From: Breznakia pachnodae
GTDB lineage: Bacteria; Bacillota_I; Bacilli_A; Erysipelotrichales; Erysipelotrichaceae
NCBI RefSeq assembly: GCF_030814225.1
Contig: NZ_JAUSUR010000007.1
Span: 205,816 to 269,815 of the forward strand
Direction: 5' to 3'
DNA: 64,000 nt
Numbering within the stretch: position 1 is the first letter of the stretch; the number at the start of each line of letters is the position of its first letter. Position numbers and translations under genes: made by a program. This document shows, piece after piece, positions 16,885 through 29,306 of this stretch. The notes under the pieces were generated by a model. It was not told the origin of the DNA. It did no database searches and saw nothing but the letters and a program-made list of their open reading frames with translations.

Positions 16885-17364
16885 ATGGCTAATGAAGATA
16901 AAAAAGACTTTAATGAAATGCTTCAAAGAAGCAATGGGATGCCAAAGATTCAAATTATTGATGATGAGAAAGCAATCAAAAAATATGGTGGAGAGAGAAT
17001 GTATTTTGCGCCACCAATGGATTATGATAACATCATGAAAACTATTCCTTTTGGAAAAGTAATTACTACTGGTGAGATACGTGAATATTTCGCAAAACAT
17101 AATAATGCCGATTTCACTGATCCAATTACTTCTGGAGTATTTGTTTCCATAGCTGCCTGGGCAAGCCATCAAAGAGAAGATAATAAAACACCTTTCTGGA
17201 GAACTTTGAAAGCCCATGGTGAGTTAAACAAAAAGTATCCTGGCGGTATTGAAGAACAAAAACAATTATTAGAAGATGAAGGTCATACGATTATTAAAAA
17301 GGGTAGAACAAATATTCGATATTACGTAAAGGATTATGAAAAGGTACTTGCCACTTTAACGTAA
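16885..17364 (+). CDS. Alkyltransferase-like (MGMT-fold) protein lacking the active-site cysteine
   Basis: Residues 50-140 match the MGMT DNA-binding fold (IPFGKVITTGEIREYF, then GELNKKYPGGIEEQKQLLEDEG). At the PCHR active-site position the sequence reads PFWR (103-106), so the alkyl-accepting cysteine is missing. Alkyltransferase-like proteins bind O6-alkylguanine and pass it to excision repair. The 45-residue N-terminal extension is unrecognised. It starts behind AGGAGG and is divergent from the HEAT-repeat repair gene. Confidence 0.8.
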   Translation: MANEDKKDFNEMLQRSNGMPKIQIIDDEKAIKKYGGERMYFAPPMDYDNIMKTIPFGKVITTGEIREYFAKHNNADFTDPITSGVFVSIAAWASHQREDNKTPFWRTLKAHGELNKKYPGGIEEQKQLLEDEGHTIIKKGRTNIRYYVKDYEKVLATLT

Positions 17365-17423
17365 TACTTACAAACACCTTTCTTATTTATGCTATAATAG
17401 GTACAGAAAAGGGGGATACCTTT

Positions 17424-17711
17424 ATGATAAGAGTTATCGCAACATTCCAGTTACAAGAAGATATGATTGACGTCGCAAAGAAAATTGCTGAAGTCCTGGT
17501 AAGTGAAACAAGAAACGAAGATGGATGCATTCAATATGATTTACTTCAAGATAATAAAGATGAAAATCATCTAGTAATGATTGAACACTGGGAAACACAA
17601 GAAAAACTGGATGCTCATTCAGCCAGTGAACACTTTGCTAAATATGTTCCAATGCTTGCTGAGTTATGTGTAAAAGCACCAGAAGTTGTAACTTATAAAA
17701 ATTTATTTTAA
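17424..17711 (+). CDS. Antibiotic biosynthesis monooxygenase (ABM) domain protein
   Basis: The 95-residue protein is a single ABM domain: IRVIATFQLQ, then ARNEDGCIQYDLLQ-like and IEHWETQEKLDAHSASEHF. This dimeric ferredoxin-like fold includes YgiN-type quinol monooxygenases and heme- or quinone-handling proteins. It starts behind a GGGGG-type site. A single gene with its own short upstream region. The substrate is not readable. Confidence 0.85.
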   Translation: MIRVIATFQLQEDMIDVAKKIAEVLVSETRNEDGCIQYDLLQDNKDENHLVMIEHWETQEKLDAHSASEHFAKYVPMLAELCVKAPEVVTYKNLF

Positions 17712-17829
17712 GAACACATATGATATCGTCAACAGGCGGTATCTTTTTGTTTCATTTGAGTGGCTATTTATGATTGCGGATTCTATAATGAAGTTAGTAA
17801 AAACATTTACTAGGAAAGGAAAAAAATAT

Positions 17830-18696
17830 ATGAATAATAAATTTGCAAATTGTTTATGGTTCAATGGAAAAGTAGAAGAAGCAGCAGACTATTATCTAAA
17901 TCTTTTTCAAGAAACTAAAAGAAATCGTACATTATATTTTGTGGAAGATGCACATGGAACAACTGGTGATATCCTTACTATTTCATTAACCCTTGATAAC
18001 CAAGAATTTGTTTTATTGAACGGAGGTCCTGACTTCGTCATGACACCTGCAATCTCTTATGTTATTAACTGCACAGATGCTGGACATTTAAAGAGGATAT
18101 GGGAGGAGTTAAGTAAAGATGGCGAAATACTAATGGATCTTGATAATCTGCCAGGAGTTGGTTTATTTGGCTGGCTAAACGATAAATACGGAGTATCTTG
18201 GCAATTAAAAGTAGGGGATGGTAAAGAAACAATTACACCATGTTTTATGTTCGCGAATAATCTTTATGGAAAAGCTAAAGATGCGATGGAAACATGGATA
18301 GAATATTTCCATAATGGAACTATATTGTCACAATCAACAGACAAAGATGGTTCCCTCACGATTGGTGAGTTTGAGTTATTTGGACAACACTTTCTAGCAA
18401 TGGACAGTGCGATGAACCATGACTTTACATTCTCAATGGCTAATTCATTTTATGTGTATTGTGAAGATCAAAATGAAATTGATAATCTATGGGATACTGT
18501 AACCAAAGATGGAGTAGAATATCCATGTGGTTGGATGATGGATAAATTTGGTGTTCCTTGGCAAACTGTTGCCAGAGATATGGATGATCTAATTGATATC
18601 AAAGAACCTAAAAAAGCATTAGCTGTAACTAAAGAATTATACAAAATGAAAAAAATTGATATCAATCTATTACGTAAAGTTTATGAAGAAAATTAA
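17830..18696 (+). CDS. Two-domain VOC/PhnB-like protein
   Basis: The start is ATG 17830 behind AAGGA, since the longer frame has no ribosome site. The 288-residue protein holds two PhnB-like domains. The first (1-133) opens NKFANCLWFNGKVEEAADYYLNLF and ends KYGVSWQL. The second (about 138-255) opens TPCFMFANNLYGKAKDAMETW and ends KFGVPWQT. Each is a glyoxalase-fold half, so the chain makes an internal dimer. A 35-residue C-terminal helix follows. Function unknown, with metal-dependent or binding roles possible. Confidence 0.82.
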   Translation: MNNKFANCLWFNGKVEEAADYYLNLFQETKRNRTLYFVEDAHGTTGDILTISLTLDNQEFVLLNGGPDFVMTPAISYVINCTDAGHLKRIWEELSKDGEILMDLDNLPGVGLFGWLNDKYGVSWQLKVGDGKETITPCFMFANNLYGKAKDAMETWIEYFHNGTILSQSTDKDGSLTIGEFELFGQHFLAMDSAMNHDFTFSMANSFYVYCEDQNEIDNLWDTVTKDGVEYPCGWMMDKFGVPWQTVARDMDDLIDIKEPKKALAVTKELYKMKKIDINLLRKVYEEN

Positions 18697-18732
18697 AAGA
18701 AATGGCAGAAAATAAATTCTGCCATTTCTTTT
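18695..18732. terminator. Bidirectional terminator
   Basis: A perfect 16-base stem (18695-18710 with 18717-18732) ends in TTTT and lies between two convergent genes. It overlaps both stop codons. Confidence 0.88.
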
Positions 18733-19192
18733 ATATTTTTATATCTTCAATACTTTCAGTAATAATCCAATCATCCATATTGCTTTCACGATTATATTTA
18801 AACGGTTCTACTGCTTCCAATTTATCTATTTCAAATACTGCCAAGAATTTCTTACCAGCCCATCGTTTGTATTGGTCTTTCGATAGATTTAATTCTTTTT
18901 CATATTTATCCACAAATGCAACTGATTCTTCTTTTGTCATTTTTTCAGTTTCAATCACTTTAGAGATAATACCACGATGAGTAATCAACATATCGCCACC
19001 AGTTTCCACAAAATACACAATATCGTCCACTTTCGCACGTCCCCCTAAAGGAACTTTCTTCCCTGCAGCACCACGAATAATCATCGTCTTTTCTTTATTT
19101 ATTAATTTTTCTAATTCTTTGGCTTTATCATTTAAATAAACCAAATGCTCTGCTCTTCCTTCTTTTGCCTTATACCATTCACTAACTGCCAT
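18731..19192 (-). CDS. PUA/EVE-like domain protein
   Basis: The 153-residue protein has a helical N-terminus followed by a beta-rich part: MIIRGAAGKKVPLGGRAKVDDIVYFVE, GDMLITHRGIISKV and WAGKKFLAVFEIDKLEAV. The GD.VYF.. and closing F.I..L..V strands resemble PUA-like ASCH/EVE domains, which bind modified bases or RNA. This is a fold-level impression, not a firm family match. It starts behind AGGAG. Confidence 0.5.
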   Translation of the reverse strand: MAVSEWYKAKEGRAEHLVYLNDKAKELEKLINKEKTMIIRGAAGKKVPLGGRAKVDDIVYFVETGGDMLITHRGIISKVIETEKMTKEESVAFVDKYEKELNLSKDQYKRWAGKKFLAVFEIDKLEAVEPFKYNRESNMDDWIITESIEDIKI

Positions 19193-19319
19193 AAGTTCTC
19201 CTCCTATTATTAATAAAATTGTATCATAGGAGGTATAGAAAATATACTGTTCGTTTCCTTTGTATAAAAATTAACCCAATAGTACAATTTAACTATCAAA
19301 GGAAAGTTAGGAGATATAT

Positions 19320-20645
19320 ATGAGAAAATATGATATTGCAATTATCGGCTCAGGTGTTGGTGGATTTGCCAGTGCTTCAGCATTAATTGAAGCAAAGAAA
19401 ACAGTAGTAATGATCGAAGAAGATGTGTGGGGTGGAACTTGTCCAAACCATGGGTGTGACCCAAAGAAAATACTGCTCTCAGGCGCAGAAACAATCGAAC
19501 AGAATATCCAATTAAAGGGAAAAGGAATTACTGATGTAGCCTCTATCAACTGGGGCCAGTTGATGGAATTTAAGCGTTCATTCACAAATCCATTTCCAGA
19601 TAATTTTAAAACGAATGCTGAAGATTTAGGAATTGATACAATAAAAGGTACTGCAACATTTCTAAGTAAGAATCAAATTCAGGTTAATGATGAGATAATT
19701 GAGGCAAGTAATTTTATTATTGCTACAGGACAACGTCCAAGCCTTTTAAATATTGAAGGTAAAGAATATATGAATACCAGCACTGATTTTTTAGAGCTGG
19801 ATGAACTACCAAAAAGCATGGTATTCTTAGGAGCGGGATACATTACATTTGAACTGGCAAGTATTGCTAATCTTGCAGGAAGTGATGTAACAATCATTCA
19901 TCATAATCATCGTCCTTTAAAAGGATTTGATGAGAATTATGTTTCTGATTTAGTTTCTTCGATGAAGGACAAAGGAATCCATTTTGCATTTGATGTAGAT
20001 ATTAAAAAAGTTAGTAAAGAAGATGATAAGTATGCACTTAGTGGAAATGATTATTCCTTACAAACTGATTATGTTGTCTGCGCAGCTGGAAGAGTTCCTA
20101 ATATAGAAGATTTAAATTTAGAAAAAGCAGATGTTACATATGATAAACGAGGAGTTCAAGTCAATGATTTTATGCAGACTTCTAACCCTTCTATTTATGC
20201 ATGTGGAGATGTAGTTATTAAAAAGCAACCAAAGTTGACTCCAGTTGCCTCATTTGAAGGAAGTTACGTGGCGAGTAAAATCTTAGATAATACAGTAAAA
20301 GAAATTGATTATCCAGCAATTACAACAATTGTATACAGCAGTCCTAAACTTGCGAAAGTTGGGATTGATATAAGTGAAGCAAAAGAACAACCAGATAAAT
20401 ATTCAATCAATGAAATTGATATGACGAACTGGTTTACTTATCGAAGAATGAATGAACCCATTGCGAAAGCAACAGTAATCTTTGAAAATAAAAAACTTGT
20501 TGGTGCCTATACACTAAGCAATCAGGCAGACACATTAATCAATTATCTTACAATCTTAATTGACAAAAAAATTACAAAAGAAGATATTCAACAAATGATT
20601 CTTGGTTCACCAACTGTTGCTAGTGATTTATTACACCTATTTTAA
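19320..20645 (+). CDS. Pyridine nucleotide-disulfide oxidoreductase (glutathione/mercuric reductase-like)
   Basis: The 441-residue flavoprotein has an N-terminal FAD-binding GSGVGGFASA, the redox pair Cys41-x4-Cys46 in GGTCPNHGCDPKK, and a NADPH-binding domain with LGAGYITFELA. A second FAD contact is YACGDV, and the C-terminal dimer domain begins near residue 330. The typical C-terminal HPT/E motif is not evident (SPTVAS instead), as in several Firmicute glutathione-reductase-like enzymes of unknown disulfide substrate. It is a single gene with a good ribosome site and its own terminator. Confidence 0.88.
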   Translation: MRKYDIAIIGSGVGGFASASALIEAKKTVVMIEEDVWGGTCPNHGCDPKKILLSGAETIEQNIQLKGKGITDVASINWGQLMEFKRSFTNPFPDNFKTNAEDLGIDTIKGTATFLSKNQIQVNDEIIEASNFIIATGQRPSLLNIEGKEYMNTSTDFLELDELPKSMVFLGAGYITFELASIANLAGSDVTIIHHNHRPLKGFDENYVSDLVSSMKDKGIHFAFDVDIKKVSKEDDKYALSGNDYSLQTDYVVCAAGRVPNIEDLNLEKADVTYDKRGVQVNDFMQTSNPSIYACGDVVIKKQPKLTPVASFEGSYVASKILDNTVKEIDYPAITTIVYSSPKLAKVGIDISEAKEQPDKYSINEIDMTNWFTYRRMNEPIAKATVIFENKKLVGAYTLSNQADTLINYLTILIDKKITKEDIQQMILGSPTVASDLLHLF

Positions 20646-20692
20646 AACAAAATGACATAGTCGATATTTTATCCACTATGTCATTTTGTTTA
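20646..20692. terminator. Bidirectional terminator
   Basis: AAACAAAATGACATAGT (20646-20662) pairs perfectly with 20676-20692 between the convergent reductase and MupG genes. Confidence 0.88.
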
Positions 20693-21862
20693 TTTTATAA
20701 ATACAACAATATCACCATCATTAATAAGCTCTAACATCATTAATTCTTTTTCATCAATATAACCCAGGAAATTCCTTTGACCATCATTTTCGATTTGCTC
20801 TAATACAATCTGAATTTCTCCACTATAATGCTTATAATTGTCATTCACCACTACAATACTTCCACGTTCAAAATAGTCTTTATTACTATTTCTAGGTTCT
20901 ATTGTTTTCGTGTTATAAATGAATCTTGGTAAACGAGAACGCCAAATCCACTCAGAACTATCACCCATGTCACAGTGGGGATAAAAATCGAATAAGATTT
21001 CCTTTTCAATATCACTAATCTGACTATCCAAATGAACTCTCACTTTCTTTTGACTAGAATTCTTATTCCCTATAAAACCTGAGGATAAAATCATCTTAAT
21101 AATCGGGTTATCCTGATCAATCGCTACTGGTTTTAGGGTTTGAGCCAACAGTTGAAATTCTTTCTCACTTGCATATGCATTTCCAATAAGCACATCATCC
21201 ACATGATCTGTTGCCAATAATAATCTTAATTGCAAATCAATTGGTAACCCACGAAGTTTTTCAACTGTACATAATCCATCAGTTGCATCCCATACACCAT
21301 GAGTATCTTTTTCATTTGAACTTATAAAAGCACCTACTCTTACTCCCAATTCTCTTAACTCTTTGTTGATTCTACGAAACTTATCCCACTTCATCCCAGT
21401 ATAACGCTGAGGATAAAAATTATGACAGACTAGAATCTTAGAAGGTTCTACTCCTTTATCAATTAATCTCTTAATATGAGCACTATCTATAATAGATGCA
21501 TTGAACTCAATCAGAATTCCATATGGATTATTGATTAACTGTAAATCACCGTCATCGCCAAAACTTAAATCCATTCGAATAATATCAACATGTAGGTCGT
21601 TGAATACAGATAGATTATCTGGTGATGCGCCAACTCTTTCTAGGCATTCTGGATTCACATCTAATGAAACCTGAATTCCAACTTCATGAGCACTATCAAT
21701 TAATTCCTTAAAGTAATCCAATACCTCTTCTTTACTGCCGTCAACTGAAAACATACTCGAAAATACTCTTGTACATCCATTTTCTGCTGCTAGTTTAAGA
21801 TATTCTTTAATCTCATTCAATGGTTTTATATCTGGATATACTGACACTCCTAATCGATGCAT
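20690..21862 (-). CDS. mupG: MupG-family 6-phospho-N-acetylmuramidase (DUF871)
   Basis: The 390-residue protein begins with the DUF871 TIM barrel (MHRLGVSVYPDIKPLNEIKEYL, then GCTRVFSSMF and HNFYPQRYTGM) and ends with a small C-terminal beta domain from about residue 275. Characterised members hydrolyse MurNAc-6-phosphate-GlcNAc during peptidoglycan recycling. Other members may act on different phospho-disaccharides. It is divergent from an orphan PTS IIB gene, which fits use of a PTS-phosphorylated sugar. No murQ or murP is in the window. Confidence 0.82.
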   Translation of the reverse strand: MHRLGVSVYPDIKPLNEIKEYLKLAAENGCTRVFSSMFSVDGSKEEVLDYFKELIDSAHEVGIQVSLDVNPECLERVGASPDNLSVFNDLHVDIIRMDLSFGDDGDLQLINNPYGILIEFNASIIDSAHIKRLIDKGVEPSKILVCHNFYPQRYTGMKWDKFRRINKELRELGVRVGAFISSNEKDTHGVWDATDGLCTVEKLRGLPIDLQLRLLLATDHVDDVLIGNAYASEKEFQLLAQTLKPVAIDQDNPIIKMILSSGFIGNKNSSQKKVRVHLDSQISDIEKEILFDFYPHCDMGDSSEWIWRSRLPRFIYNTKTIEPRNSNKDYFERGSIVVVNDNYKHYSGEIQIVLEQIENDGQRNFLGYIDEKELMMLELINDGDIVVFIK

Positions 21863-21986
21863 ATACAGTCCTCCTATATATTTTTTATATCTAAAATCAT
21901 TATATCATGCTTTGATTGACACGCAGTGAAGACAAATGGTATATTGCATACATAAGTAAAATTCCAAAAGGAATGGTGAGGTAGTT

Positions 21987-22286
21987 ATGAAAATTATAAG
22001 ATTGTTTTGTGCTGGTGGTGCATCTACTGGTATGCTTGTACAAAGGATGAAAAAAGCTGCAGAAGAACAAGGTTTGGAAGTTGAAATCAGTGCTCATGCA
22101 GTAAATAAGTATATTGATTTAGGACCAACCTCTGATTGTGTTCTACTAGGTCCACAAGTTGGTTACCGCAGTAAACAAATCATTGAAGAGTTGAATTCAG
22201 TACCTGTGGAAGTTATCAATTCTATGGATTATGGAATGATGAATGGCGAAAAAGTGTTGGCTCGTGCTATGGAAATAATGAAATAA
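21987..22286 (+). CDS. PTS lactose/cellobiose-family IIB component
   Basis: The 99-residue protein matches the whole IIB-Lac/Chb domain, with the phosphorylated cysteine at residue 8 in LFCAGGASTGML. It carries phosphate from IIA to the sugar bound in IIC. No IIA or IIC of this family lies nearby, so it must work with components encoded elsewhere. It has a GGTGAGG-type ribosome site and its own terminator. Its divergent partner mupG suggests a link to amino-sugar disaccharides. Confidence 0.9.
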   Translation: MKIIRLFCAGGASTGMLVQRMKKAAEEQGLEVEISAHAVNKYIDLGPTSDCVLLGPQVGYRSKQIIEELNSVPVEVINSMDYGMMNGEKVLARAMEIMK

Positions 22287-22309
22287 AAGTTCTTCATTGA
22301 AGAACTTTT
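22285..22309. terminator. Bidirectional terminator
   Basis: AAAAGTTCTTC / GAAGAACTTTT forms a perfect 11-base stem with a 3-base loop between convergent genes. Confidence 0.85.
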
Positions 22310-22310
22310 A

Positions 22311-22796
22311 TTATCTCATTTTCGTTAATTCAATTGATTCTTTTCCACTCATATGTTCAATTGATATTTCTACAATTGCTGTATGAGCTAATGATTTCTC
22401 AATTTCCTTAATCGTTCCTTCTTTATGATTTGGCGAATATTTATCTGCCAATACTTCGAGTGCAATTCTTTTATCTTCTTCACTCTCTAAAACACGTGCT
22501 TTTCCAAATACAATAACACTTCTAAAATAGGTTGTGTATTCTTCTGGAACTACATCATCCTTTTCTATAACACAGAATGACACTTTCTCATTACGCATAA
22601 TTCCATCTAGCTTATGTCCTGTTTTCGCACCATGGAAATAAATCCTATTATCCCTATATACATAACTTAATGGTACAGCATATGGATAATCATCATCCCC
22701 ACTAACTGCTAACACACCTGCTGTAGCTTTGTTTAAAATATCAATACACAGTTCCTCTGCTAATACCTGTTTACTTCTTCTCATCTCTCTAAACAT
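22311..22796 (-). CDS. NimA-like pyridoxamine 5'-phosphate oxidase-fold flavoprotein
   Basis: The 161-residue protein starts MFREMRRSKQ and continues with the split-barrel pattern: ATAGVLAVSGDDDYPYAVPLSYVY, then DNRIYFHGAKTGHKLDGI and VSFCVIE. This is typical of NimA/FMN-binding proteins, some of which reduce nitroimidazoles. The family is common in anaerobes and its native role is often unknown. Its promoter region carries a spaced inverted repeat (22821-22871). Confidence 0.85.
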   Translation of the reverse strand: MFREMRRSKQVLAEELCIDILNKATAGVLAVSGDDDYPYAVPLSYVYRDNRIYFHGAKTGHKLDGIMRNEKVSFCVIEKDDVVPEEYTTYFRSVIVFGKARVLESEEDKRIALEVLADKYSPNHKEGTIKEIEKSLAHTAIVEISIEHMSGKESIELTKMR

Positions 22797-22820
22797 TTTA
22801 GATCTCCTATCTTTTAAATA

Positions 22821-22871
22821 AAACGTTCTTTTAATTTCTACTATAATTTATTGGAAAGAAAAAGAACGTTT
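22821..22871. promoter_or_regulatory. Spaced 12-base inverted repeat upstream of NimA-like gene
   Basis: AAACGTTCTTTT (22821-22832) and AAAAGAACGTTT (22860-22871) are perfect reverse complements 27 bases apart, just upstream of the gene start. They could be paired operator half-sites or a hairpin. The bound protein is unknown. Confidence 0.45.
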
Positions 22872-22917
22872 ACTAATAATATGTTTATTTTACTTCTATT
22901 TATTAGTGGAATCAAGT

Positions 22918-23589
22918 CTATGCTTCTGAATCGAATATGATTTTACCATGCCCTCCACAGTACTTTGTTGTTTCATCAATAATTTTATTAGCAGTATCCA
23001 GTAATTCTTCATGGCTTGTCACTTCATTCCCCTGAACAATATAAAATATATTTTTCGTTTGATCTGTTACTTTGGTCTTCTCTGCCTGCCTTACTTCCAA
23101 TTTACATATAACATCATCTGCATCGTCAACATATGCATATTCTTCGCTTCTTAAACTTTTAGGTTCCACCTGTCCAATTGGCACAAACTTCTCATTCCCT
23201 CTTATGAAATCCAATCGTATATTACCAGTAATCTTATCTATATCATGAGCCCCTAAAGCGATTGCCGTTTCAGTAGATATCAGATTATAAATATCTACTG
23301 CTAGGTTAATAGAAAATAAATCGCCATTCTTATGAAGCAATTTGATTAAATTTTCACTCGCAGGAATATTATTTCTTTTTGGAATACTAATCTTCTGATG
23401 TAACTGCCAGTATCCATCTAAGATATCATTATGTACGCCTTTTTCAATATCATGTAATACACGTTCTATTCTATCCGTATGTTCCTTGCGATAAGTATCC
23501 GAATACTTTGAATTTTCAATATCTGTAATTTCCACACCAATCAATTTAACACCTATCTTCTTTACATCATCATTTATTGTTACCTTCAT
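22918..23589 (-). CDS. B3/B4 tRNA-binding-domain protein (PheRS-beta-like)
   Basis: I place the start at ATG 23589 behind AGAGGT, giving 223 residues. The protein is a stand-alone B3/B4 domain (LLHKNGDLFSINLAVDIYNLISTETAIALGAHDIDKITGNI), the editing module of phenylalanyl-tRNA synthetase beta. A separate-chain version is likely to edit or bind tRNA or amino acids. A T-box leader lies upstream, so expression should respond to an uncharged tRNA, which fits. The open frame continues upstream to a TTG directly behind the stop codon of a 31-codon ORF. Confidence 0.8.
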   Translation of the reverse strand: MKVTINDDVKKIGVKLIGVEITDIENSKYSDTYRKEHTDRIERVLHDIEKGVHNDILDGYWQLHQKISIPKRNNIPASENLIKLLHKNGDLFSINLAVDIYNLISTETAIALGAHDIDKITGNIRLDFIRGNEKFVPIGQVEPKSLRSEEYAYVDDADDVICKLEVRQAEKTKVTDQTKNIFYIVQGNEVTSHEELLDTANKIIDETTKYCGGHGKIIFDSEA

Positions 23590-23634
23590 TTTATACCTCT
23601 TTCTTTCATCTATATCACTAATATTTGTTCTCAA

Positions 23635-23730
23635 TTAACAACACATTCGCTGATTACTAATTGAATAACATATCTTCTTATAATTCACCCATCTGTATAC
23701 ATCCATCAACAACTTGTTTCTATTTACCAT
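23635..23730 (-). CDS. 31-codon leader ORF between T-box and B3/B4 gene
   Basis: ATG 23730 follows a perfect AAAGGAGG site and opens a 31-residue frame beginning MVNRNKLLMDVYRW and ending QRMCC before TAA. It lies about 40 bases after the T-box terminator and is in the same frame as the B3/B4 gene, separated by a single stop codon. Its ribosome site is stronger than that of the main gene. It could be a leader peptide, a translation-coupling device, or the remnant of a longer N-terminus. I recognise no family. Confidence 0.5.
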   Translation of the reverse strand: MVNRNKLLMDVYRWVNYKKICYSISNQRMCC

Positions 23731-23765
23731 TGCTACTTCCTCCTTTACAATGCTAATTATCCATA

Positions 23766-24012
23766 CAAACAAAAAAGTCCCTCATCCATAGGACGAAAGA
23801 CTTCGTGTTACCACCTAACTTCGTTATTATCTCACAATAATAACCTCTTCAAGTACTACCATACTCTATCGCTTTAACGGGCGAACACGTCAATACCTAA
23901 CATTACTGCTCAGCATGCAACTTCAGAAACCATTTTCACAAATCTACTCTCTCTATCTACTTTCACCATATGTAGACTCTCTATAAGAGATTTCAAAATG
24001 TTACTCTTTTCA
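23766..24012 (-). promoter_or_regulatory. T-box riboswitch leader
   Basis: Reading the minus strand, Stem I has base pairs GUAAC/GUUGC, AGAGAG boxes and an apical AUGGUGAAA loop. The T-box AGGUGGUAACACG (23804-23816) is followed by a terminator stem (GGACTTTTTT side at 23771-23780). The UGGU in the bulge pairs with an A-CCA tRNA end, excluding tRNA-Gly. The specifier codon is uncertain. UUC (Phe) is one possible reading in the specifier loop. The controlled gene is the B3/B4-domain protein. Confidence 0.88.
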
Positions 24013-24078
24013 TCATCGTCTTTGTTTATATGCTCTTTATACTACTCCTATCATTTCCCTTTGTCAAATGCATTTTGT

Positions 24079-26878
<2,800 letters not shown>

Positions 26879-26889
26879 TTTTTTCTCCT

Positions 26890-28374
<1,485 letters not shown>

Positions 28375-28390
28375 TCATGTTTTAAAATAA

Positions 28391-28441
28391 AAACCGGCCT
28401 AAAACTTATACATTATAAAATGCATTAAGTCTAGCCCGGTC
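28391..28441 (-). terminator. Intra-operon terminator after licT
   Basis: On the minus strand, ACCGGGC... pairs with ...GCCGGT, with an inner stem of AATGCATT-like arms, followed by TTTTTATTTT. It overlaps the licT stop codon and should reduce expression of the three downstream genes unless read through. Confidence 0.75.
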
Positions 28442-29306
28442 TGGTAACTATCTTACTTTTCTCTATTAAATTATTAATATGGATAATTAAATATCCTTTT
28501 TCTTCATCATTTACTTTGATTTTGTAATTATAATCCATATATTCACTAACCAGCTCTACACACCTTGTAGCTTCAGGAAATTGAACTTTCATCATTCGAT
28601 AAACAAAATCATTTTTCTTGCCATACTCTTTTTTATCTTTATCCGAAAAAACTCGAGAACTGAAATACTTTAAATGAGTTAAAAACCGCTCATAATATAT
28701 TGAATTCTGATCTAAGTTTACTTCAAAATAGCTTTCCACAACTTCAATTACTTTTTGAATTAGTTTTACACTTTGATCATTTGCTCGATCAATTCCAACA
28801 CCAGATAAGTTCATAATATGAAATGCTATAAATCCTGCTTCATCAATTGGCAAATTAACATTATACAACTGATTCGTTTTCTCAATTGCTTTCATCCCAA
28901 TTTCAAACTCTCTGGGATAGAAACGTCTTACTTCATTCAACATTTGATTGGTAAGTGGAACTCCGCTTTGTGAACGTTCTACAGCAGAAGCCATATGATC
29001 AGCAAGTGTAATATAACTAATTGAAGTTGTTTTTACACCCAATTGTTTTTGTGCATAGTCAAGTATATTTACTGCTAAATCAATATACTCAGATGAGATA
29101 TTCTCAATTATATCCATGTATCGAGTTTTCTCTCTACCTTTTAAAACAAAAACTTTTTCAATTCGTTCATTATCAACAAAATCACCAACTTTTTTCTTAA
29201 AGGAAATTCCTTTCCCCATTAAAACAATTTCTGATTCCAGATCTTTTGATGCAATCACATTATTATTAATTATGCGATCAATAACATACTTTTTTTCATT
29301 TGACAT
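28431..29306 (-). CDS. licT: BglG/LicT-family transcriptional antiterminator
   Basis: The 291-residue protein has an RNA-binding CAT domain (1-55: VIDRIINNNVIASKDLESEIVLMGKGISFKKKVG). Two PRD domains (about 65-170 and 175-285) follow, with regulatory histidines in LADHMASAVER, FIAFHIMNL, LTHLKYF and YLIIHINNL. Phosphorylated by PTS proteins, such regulators bind the RAT hairpin to prevent termination. The RAT is present at 29859-29885. The gene overlaps the IIA gene by 11 bases. Confidence 0.93.
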   Translation of the reverse strand: MSNEKKYVIDRIINNNVIASKDLESEIVLMGKGISFKKKVGDFVDNERIEKVFVLKGREKTRYMDIIENISSEYIDLAVNILDYAQKQLGVKTTSISYITLADHMASAVERSQSGVPLTNQMLNEVRRFYPREFEIGMKAIEKTNQLYNVNLPIDEAGFIAFHIMNLSGVGIDRANDQSVKLIQKVIEVVESYFEVNLDQNSIYYERFLTHLKYFSSRVFSDKDKKEYGKKNDFVYRMMKVQFPEATRCVELVSEYMDYNYKIKVNDEEKGYLIIHINNLIEKSKIVTRPG

